Of a DNA stretch of 15,983 nucleotides, positions 12,431 to 15,983 are shown piece by piece (within the stretch, counting starts at the first letter, position 1; each line of letters starts with the position of its first letter). The stretch is from DSFO01 sp041640715 (GTDB lineage: Archaea > Thermoproteota > Thermoprotei > Gearchaeales > Gearchaeaceae), in assembly GCA_041640715.1 (NCBI GenBank), contig JBEPZU010000018.1:1-15983 (forward strand), written 5' to 3'. A program made the position numbers and the translations under genes. The notes under the pieces were generated by a model that saw only the letters and a program-made list of their open reading frames with translations, did not search any database and had not been told where the DNA came from.

Positions 12431-13733
12431 AAAAACTATGCTTAGCTTGTCTTAAAGCTACTATTCCAGGAAGGTCTTTCTCCATCAGCATCTCTGTCAA
12501 AGCTCCTCCTCCAGTACTTACATGACTAAAATGATTTGTATAACCAAACATGTTCAATGCAGCTACTGTATGTCCTCCTCCTGCTACTGTGAAAGCACGC
12601 GAGTGCGCCATCGCCTTTAATATTCTTTTAGTGCCTATGTTAAAGGGTGATTCTTCGTAAACACCTAATGGCCCGCTTATAATTATAGTATTAGCTTTTC
12701 TTATAATCTCCTCTAGATATTCGCAGGTTTTTTCTCCTACATCTTTAATGGACATGTTTAAAGGCAAAGCGCTTAATGGTATCTCAACTCTTTCTCCTTT
12801 AGGGGTTTCAACAGCCAAATCTATAGGCAGAATTATTTTTTCTTTATATTTTTCATAAACTGGCCTTGCCCCATCGTAGAGTAACATAGCACCTTTCCTT
12901 TCTAGGAGTTTATTATTAGGTTCTCCTAGATCATAACCGCTTACTTTTAGGTATAAATTCCCTATAAGTCCTCCTAAGAATATCCATTCAGCCTTGTTCG
13001 TTTCACCTAAATGTTCTATTAAGCTAATAGCATCGTCCAACTTTGTGCCTCCTAAGATATACAAGCGGGGGTGTTCGCTATATTTTATAAACCAAGTCAA
13101 TGCCCTTACTTCCCATTCCATGATCCTTCCTGCACAAGAAGGCATTACATAAGGATAACCAGTTAGAGAAACATTGGCTCTATGAGCAGCAGCAAAAGCA
13201 TCATTCACGTAAATGTCGCAAAGGACAGAAAGCGTTTGAACTTGCTTAGTCATCGCTTGTTCTTCATAAGGTCTTTTTATCATTTCGTCGGGATCCGATC
13301 TCACGTTTTCTAGCATAACTAATCTATATTCACCTGATCTTAGCTTCTTGAGTGCTTCTATTGCTTTAGGACCATAGACATCTGGAACATATATTACCTT
13401 AGTTTTGAGAATCTTAGACAATAATTTAGCGTGCAAATCAGTAGTTGTGTAATCTTTGTCTCCAGGTCTTCCTTGGTGAGTTAATATCGCAACTCTTGCT
13501 CCTCTTACTAGAAGTTCTTTCAAAGTAGTTTCTGCGAGTACTTTCATTCTAGTCAAATCAATAGGCATGTTAGTCTTAGGATCTAAAGGTAAATTCATAT
13601 CAGTTCTAAGCAATACGATCTTGTTTTCAAAATCGAAATCCTCCATTGTTTTGAAGCCTACGTCGATTTTTTCTATTTGTTCTAGGATATGCTCGGGTAT
13701 CTTTCCTCCTAGAGGATTGGAAGGTAAGATCAT
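12426..13733 (-). CDS. pgk: phosphoglycerate kinase
   Basis: The 435-aa product is a full archaeal phosphoglycerate kinase, interconverting 1,3-bisphosphoglycerate + ADP and 3-phosphoglycerate + ATP. Visible motifs are LLRTDMNLPLD (41-51), THQGRPGD (85-92), VNDAFAAAHR (176-185), LGGTKLDD (227-234), GPLGVYE and the C-terminal VAGGGHT and STGGGALTEML segments for substrate and nucleotide. A 20-25-residue N-terminal extension precedes the usual start, and ATG at 13733 is the natural start. It begins one base after the gap stop, so the two glycolytic enzymes are made from one message. Confidence 0.97.
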   Translation of the reverse strand: MILPSNPLGGKIPEHILEQIEKIDVGFKTMEDFDFENKIVLLRTDMNLPLDPKTNMPIDLTRMKVLAETTLKELLVRGARVAILTHQGRPGDKDYTTTDLHAKLLSKILKTKVIYVPDVYGPKAIEALKKLRSGEYRLVMLENVRSDPDEMIKRPYEEQAMTKQVQTLSVLCDIYVNDAFAAAHRANVSLTGYPYVMPSCAGRIMEWEVRALTWFIKYSEHPRLYILGGTKLDDAISLIEHLGETNKAEWIFLGGLIGNLYLKVSGYDLGEPNNKLLERKGAMLLYDGARPVYEKYKEKIILPIDLAVETPKGERVEIPLSALPLNMSIKDVGEKTCEYLEEIIRKANTIIISGPLGVYEESPFNIGTKRILKAMAHSRAFTVAGGGHTVAALNMFGYTNHFSHVSTGGGALTEMLMEKDLPGIVALRQAKHSFS

Positions 13734-13734
13734 T

Positions 13735-14769
13735 TCAATAGAATTTTTTAACCAATCCTAGCGTTTTGTCTGTCAATTCTATAGATGCTCTAGGATCATC
13801 TTCAAGTCCTGTCAATGCTCTTATAGCGTCTATGTTCTCAGGTATTACATTGCTCTCTTCAGGAGTAGCCCATATTAAAGTTAGGTCATTTTGGATTAAA
13901 GATATGCTCTCCAACCATACTGGTATCTCGTATATGTCTCCTCTACTCCTTCCAAGTTCCCTTCCTATTTCGAACAATGTATTTAGAGCTTCAACTTTAT
14001 CTTTACCGCTCACCAAGACAACCCTTGGTTCCTCTTCAAGAGCTCTTATCACAGTTTCCTTAGAGACTCTTTCCTTAAGTTCTACGAAACCAACGTGTAA
14101 GTGATATAATGTATGACTTCCTTTTGCTGCTATCGTGATTATATCCAAATCCTTAATAACTGTCTGTGCATCGGGTCCATGGTGTGAAGGTATTTCTAAA
14201 TCTGGTACGACAGTATTAATTATTCCTTTTTTGTGCGACTCCCAAGGATCTACGGCTCTTCTGAATATTGATATTCTTGCTCTTTTGACTCCTATTCTTT
14301 CATGTATTGCTCCTACAACTCTGCAAATTGCGGTGGTGTTACAACTCACAACCCTTGTGAATTGTTTTCCAAAGCTCTCCATATAGTTTCTTGATGCCAC
14401 GAAGCTCGTATTCGTCAGTTCATGTTCTTCTCCGCCTTCAAAGACTGCTTTGAGATTATATTTCTCGTAATAAGGCTTATTCTTAGCACCTACTCCTTCA
14501 GGAGAAGCATCGACTACCACATCGACTTTTTGGAGCAATTCTTCAAAGGTGCCCATAGGTTCAAAATTATGTTTTTTGAACTCTTCTATTCTAGGATTCG
14601 CGGATAGGTATATAGGTATATTCTTCTTAGCCATCATCGCAGTCCTCCAATCAAAACCAGGACCAGCTATTCCGACGAGCTCCATATCAGGTTGTAATCT
14701 AACTGCATCGGCTACGCGTTTACCTATAGTTCCATAACCACCAACTACAGCAACTCTTACTTTTCTCAT
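13735..14769 (-). CDS. gap: glyceraldehyde-3-phosphate dehydrogenase, phosphorylating (archaeal type II)
   Basis: The 344-aa product is the archaeal phosphorylating GAPDH, which interconverts glyceraldehyde-3-phosphate and 1,3-bisphosphoglycerate with NAD(P). The Rossmann loop is VVGGYGTIGKRVADAV (8-23). The catalytic Cys is C143 in VSCNTT, and the archaeal-specific IPSHHGPDA (193-201) contains the likely catalytic His pair. Length is normal. In many archaea this enzyme works mostly in gluconeogenesis, because ferredoxin-dependent or non-phosphorylating enzymes serve glycolysis; that is family knowledge, not visible here. pgk follows after one base, and adkA lies 23 bp upstream. Confidence 0.97.
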   Translation of the reverse strand: MRKVRVAVVGGYGTIGKRVADAVRLQPDMELVGIAGPGFDWRTAMMAKKNIPIYLSANPRIEEFKKHNFEPMGTFEELLQKVDVVVDASPEGVGAKNKPYYEKYNLKAVFEGGEEHELTNTSFVASRNYMESFGKQFTRVVSCNTTAICRVVGAIHERIGVKRARISIFRRAVDPWESHKKGIINTVVPDLEIPSHHGPDAQTVIKDLDIITIAAKGSHTLYHLHVGFVELKERVSKETVIRALEEEPRVVLVSGKDKVEALNTLFEIGRELGRSRGDIYEIPVWLESISLIQNDLTLIWATPEESNVIPENIDAIRALTGLEDDPRASIELTDKTLGLVKKFY

Positions 14770-14782
14770 AAGCTATAATTTA

Positions 14783-14796
14783 ATAAAAATTTTTAA
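14783..14796 (-). promoter_or_regulatory. TATA-like box of gap
   Basis: The minus strand between adkA and gap is almost pure A/T (TTTAAAAATTTTTATT...) 14-27 nt before the gap ATG, overlapping the adkA stop. It could be a promoter giving gap-pgk its own start, but low complexity makes this uncertain. Confidence 0.35.
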
Positions 14797-15401
14797 AGAT
14801 TAGTTCTAAGTTTCTTTTGTATGTTAAATAGTTCAATTATCTTTTCAGCCGCTATTTCTGTGTGTTCATAATCTCTTTTTTGCTTGAACCTAAGATTTAG
14901 TATGACCAGTAGACATTGAGCTGTGTTAGCCACAGTAGCAGCAAATATTCTGTTTATCTGTTGATGCATTTCTATTTCTTCTTCGCTTTCGATCTCTCTT
15001 CCAGTCCTAGTACCCTGCATGTCTTTTTTCCTTCTTTCTATGACATCAGAAGGGTTGTATTCTAGAAGCACTATTGTATCACACGCCATCATCTTAGCAG
15101 CCTCGGCAGGCAATCCAGGATAATATCCTCCTTGCATTTTGATGGTAAGATGTGTATCTATTAATACAGAGCCTTCAATCTCAGAGATCTTCTTTGAAGC
15201 CTCAAGCTGTAATTTCCTGTACTCATCTAGGGGTATTTTTTTCCTCATTTCATCTCTATCTGTGATGCCGAATCTCTCTTTGGCTATTTCTAGCATTACG
15301 TCACCATAGTTTACTACTTTAATTTCGCTCATTCTTCTCTTGATTTCATTTATTATTGTAGTCTTTCCTCCTCCTGGTACTGCTACTAAGATAATTTTCA
15401 T
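14793..15401 (-). CDS. adkA: archaeal adenylate kinase
   Basis: The 202-aa product is the archaeal-type adenylate kinase (AdkA), catalysing ATP + AMP to 2 ADP. The P-loop is AVPGGGKTT (7-15); family members usually read GVPG(V/T)GKTT. NYGDVMLEIAKERFGITDRDEMRKK (about 31-55), LIDTHLTIK and GGYYPGLPAE are the typical AMP-binding and core segments. It differs from the bacterial Adk family, which has an N-terminal APGAGKGT and a lid domain. The gene starts the minus-strand cluster adkA-gap-pgk and has its own TATA-like box. Confidence 0.93.
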   Translation of the reverse strand: MKIILVAVPGGGKTTIINEIKRRMSEIKVVNYGDVMLEIAKERFGITDRDEMRKKIPLDEYRKLQLEASKKISEIEGSVLIDTHLTIKMQGGYYPGLPAEAAKMMACDTIVLLEYNPSDVIERRKKDMQGTRTGREIESEEEIEMHQQINRIFAATVANTAQCLLVILNLRFKQKRDYEHTEIAAEKIIELFNIQKKLRTNL

Positions 15402-15420
15402 AAGATTGGATTCTCCTATG

Positions 15421-15430
15421 GATTAAAAAG
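15421..15430 (-). promoter_or_regulatory. TATA-like box of adkA
   Basis: CTTTTTAATC on the minus strand lies 20-29 nt before the adkA ATG at 15401, fitting a leaderless transcript. Confidence 0.45.
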
Positions 15431-15514
15431 TTAGCATTATTACGCCTTGAATTCCTTATTCAATTTGATATCGGATAAAACAGACAAAATTCTTATTTAA
15501 AGGGCAATTCATGG

Positions 15515-15524
15515 TCTAGAACAT
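15515..15524 (-). promoter_or_regulatory. ATGTTCTAGA element in the adkA/msrB divergent region
   Basis: The same 10-base word occurs twice in the 9716-10046 intergenic region, once inside a perfect palindrome. Here it lies midway between two divergent start codons. A nearby hairpin (15537-15558; GCATT+ATT pairing with AAT+AATGC around one bulged base) is also present. Confidence 0.3.
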
Positions 15525-15574
15525 TTTTTGTTAGAAGCATTATTGTTTTAATCAATGCCAAGAAATAATCTAAT

Positions 15575-15582
15575 CTTATATG
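15575..15582 (+). promoter_or_regulatory. TATA-like box of msrB
   Basis: CTTATATG lies 23-30 nt before the ATG at 15605, again placing the transcript start at or near the start codon. Confidence 0.45.
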
Positions 15583-15584
15583 TT

Positions 15585-15608
15585 TCATATTTGAATATTG
15601 AAATATGA
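15585..15608. promoter_or_regulatory. inverted repeat over the msrB start codon
   Basis: TCATATTT, eight bases, then AAATATGA gives two perfect 8-bp arms. The right arm contains the msrB ATG and the left arm abuts the TATA-like box. A dimeric protein bound here would cover the transcription start, so this is a good candidate repressor operator. Confidence 0.4.
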
Positions 15609-15983
15609 CAGATATTTCTGAGAAAAAGATTAAATACAACAAGCTAACACCCTTCGAAGAATGGGTAATAGTTTATAAAGGCACGGAACCTCCGTTCACG
15701 GGTGAATATGTATATCATTTTGAACCTGGTATCTATGTTTGTAAAAGATGCGAAGCCCCATTATTCAGATCAGAAGATAAGTTCGAATCTCATTGTGGTT
15801 GGCCTAGTTTTGATGATGAAATCCCCGGAGCGGTCAAAAAGCTTCCAGATCCTGATGGCATTAGGATAGAGATCCAATGCGCTAATTGCGGTGCTCATTT
15901 AGGTCATGTTTTCTATGGAGAAGGTTTCACGCCTAAAAATACTAGGTATTGTGTGAATTCTGTTTCATTGAAGTTCATACCTA
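15605..15983 (+). CDS. msrB: peptide-methionine (R)-S-oxide reductase MsrB (3' end cut by window)
   Basis: An open frame from ATG 15605 runs off the window after 126 residues. The product is MsrB, which repairs the R epimer of methionine sulfoxide in oxidised proteins. Structural zinc cysteines are C46/C49 and C92/C95. CGWPSF supplies Cys64 at the usual resolving position, and RYCVNS supplies the catalytic Cys116. Family sequences usually end 5-20 residues after this point, so almost the whole gene is present. It has its own promoter region, divergent from adkA, with an inverted repeat over the start codon. Its presence suggests the organism meets oxidants at least at times. Confidence 0.95.
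   Translation, partial: MTDISEKKIKYNKLTPFEEWVIVYKGTEPPFTGEYVYHFEPGIYVCKRCEAPLFRSEDKFESHCGWPSFDDEIPGAVKKLPDPDGIRIEIQCANCGAHLGHVFYGEGFTPKNTRYCVNSVSLKFIP

Noticed and set aside
13766..14737. Several plus-strand frames opposite gap (13766-14104, 14135-14386, 14422-14607, 14549-14737)
   Set aside because: All are antisense to a highly conserved GAPDH gene and mutually fragmented.
1..15983. CRISPR arrays, insertion sequences, integrase att sites next to tRNA-Cys
   Set aside because: No regularly spaced direct repeats, transposase or integrase were seen. The sequence flanking the tRNA shows no duplicated tRNA 3' end within the window.

Overview
This window looks like ordinary archaeal chromosome. 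The genes are densely packed and AT-rich. Archaeal markers are an Orc1/Cdc6 initiator, the small subunit (DP1) of the archaea-specific DNA polymerase D, an archaeal Trm1, an archaeal-type adenylate kinase (AdkA), archaeal type II glyceraldehyde-3-phosphate dehydrogenase and a thiolase/DUF35 pair. Most first genes have a TATA-like box about 20-30 nt before the start codon and almost no 5' UTR, so leaderless mRNAs seem to be the rule. DP1 argues against the classical Crenarchaeota, which lack PolD. Heavy use of AGA/AGG and ATA codons would fit a (moderate) thermophile, perhaps a deep TACK lineage, but the exact taxon cannot be read from this sequence. No transposase, CRISPR array, integrase, rRNA or phage gene was seen.

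Layout. (1) 48-1808, minus strand: tRNA-Cys(GCA), trm1 and a 5-formyltetrahydrofolate cyclo-ligase. (2) 1851-5515, plus strand: purS (an apparent tandem double-domain form), purL and purQ, which together make the three-subunit FGAM synthase of purine synthesis. The folate cyclo-ligase is divergent from purS over a 42-bp intergenic region. (3) 5591-9715: a replication neighbourhood. orc1/cdc6 and an overlapping DUF99 (endonuclease dU family) gene on the plus strand converge on a minus-strand pair, a histone-deacetylase-family amidohydrolase overlapping the DP1 gene. (4) 9716-10046: a 331-bp intergenic region rich in inverted repeats. (5) 10047-10844, plus strand: a 67-aa membrane protein and a divergent dCTP deaminase/dUTPase-fold protein. 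(6) 10839-15401, minus strand: adkA, gap, pgk, thiolase and DUF35. This joins adenylate homeostasis, lower glycolysis/gluconeogenesis and the acetoacetyl-CoA step that feeds mevalonate/isoprenoid synthesis. (7) 15605 to the window end, plus strand: msrB, cut by the window edge.

The most interesting signal is in regions 3-5. Two proteins from enzyme families keep the fold signature but lack the expected catalytic residues. DUF99 has neither of its two usual acidic motifs, and DP1 has lost several metal ligands of its 3'-5' exonuclease centre. The dCTP deaminase-like protein is also divergent around its nucleotide site, though it keeps the key Glu. These genes lie with the replication initiator and a deacetylase-family enzyme. 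A second notable point is the duplicated PurS, which would supply as one chain the PurS pair that other organisms assemble from two separate subunits.
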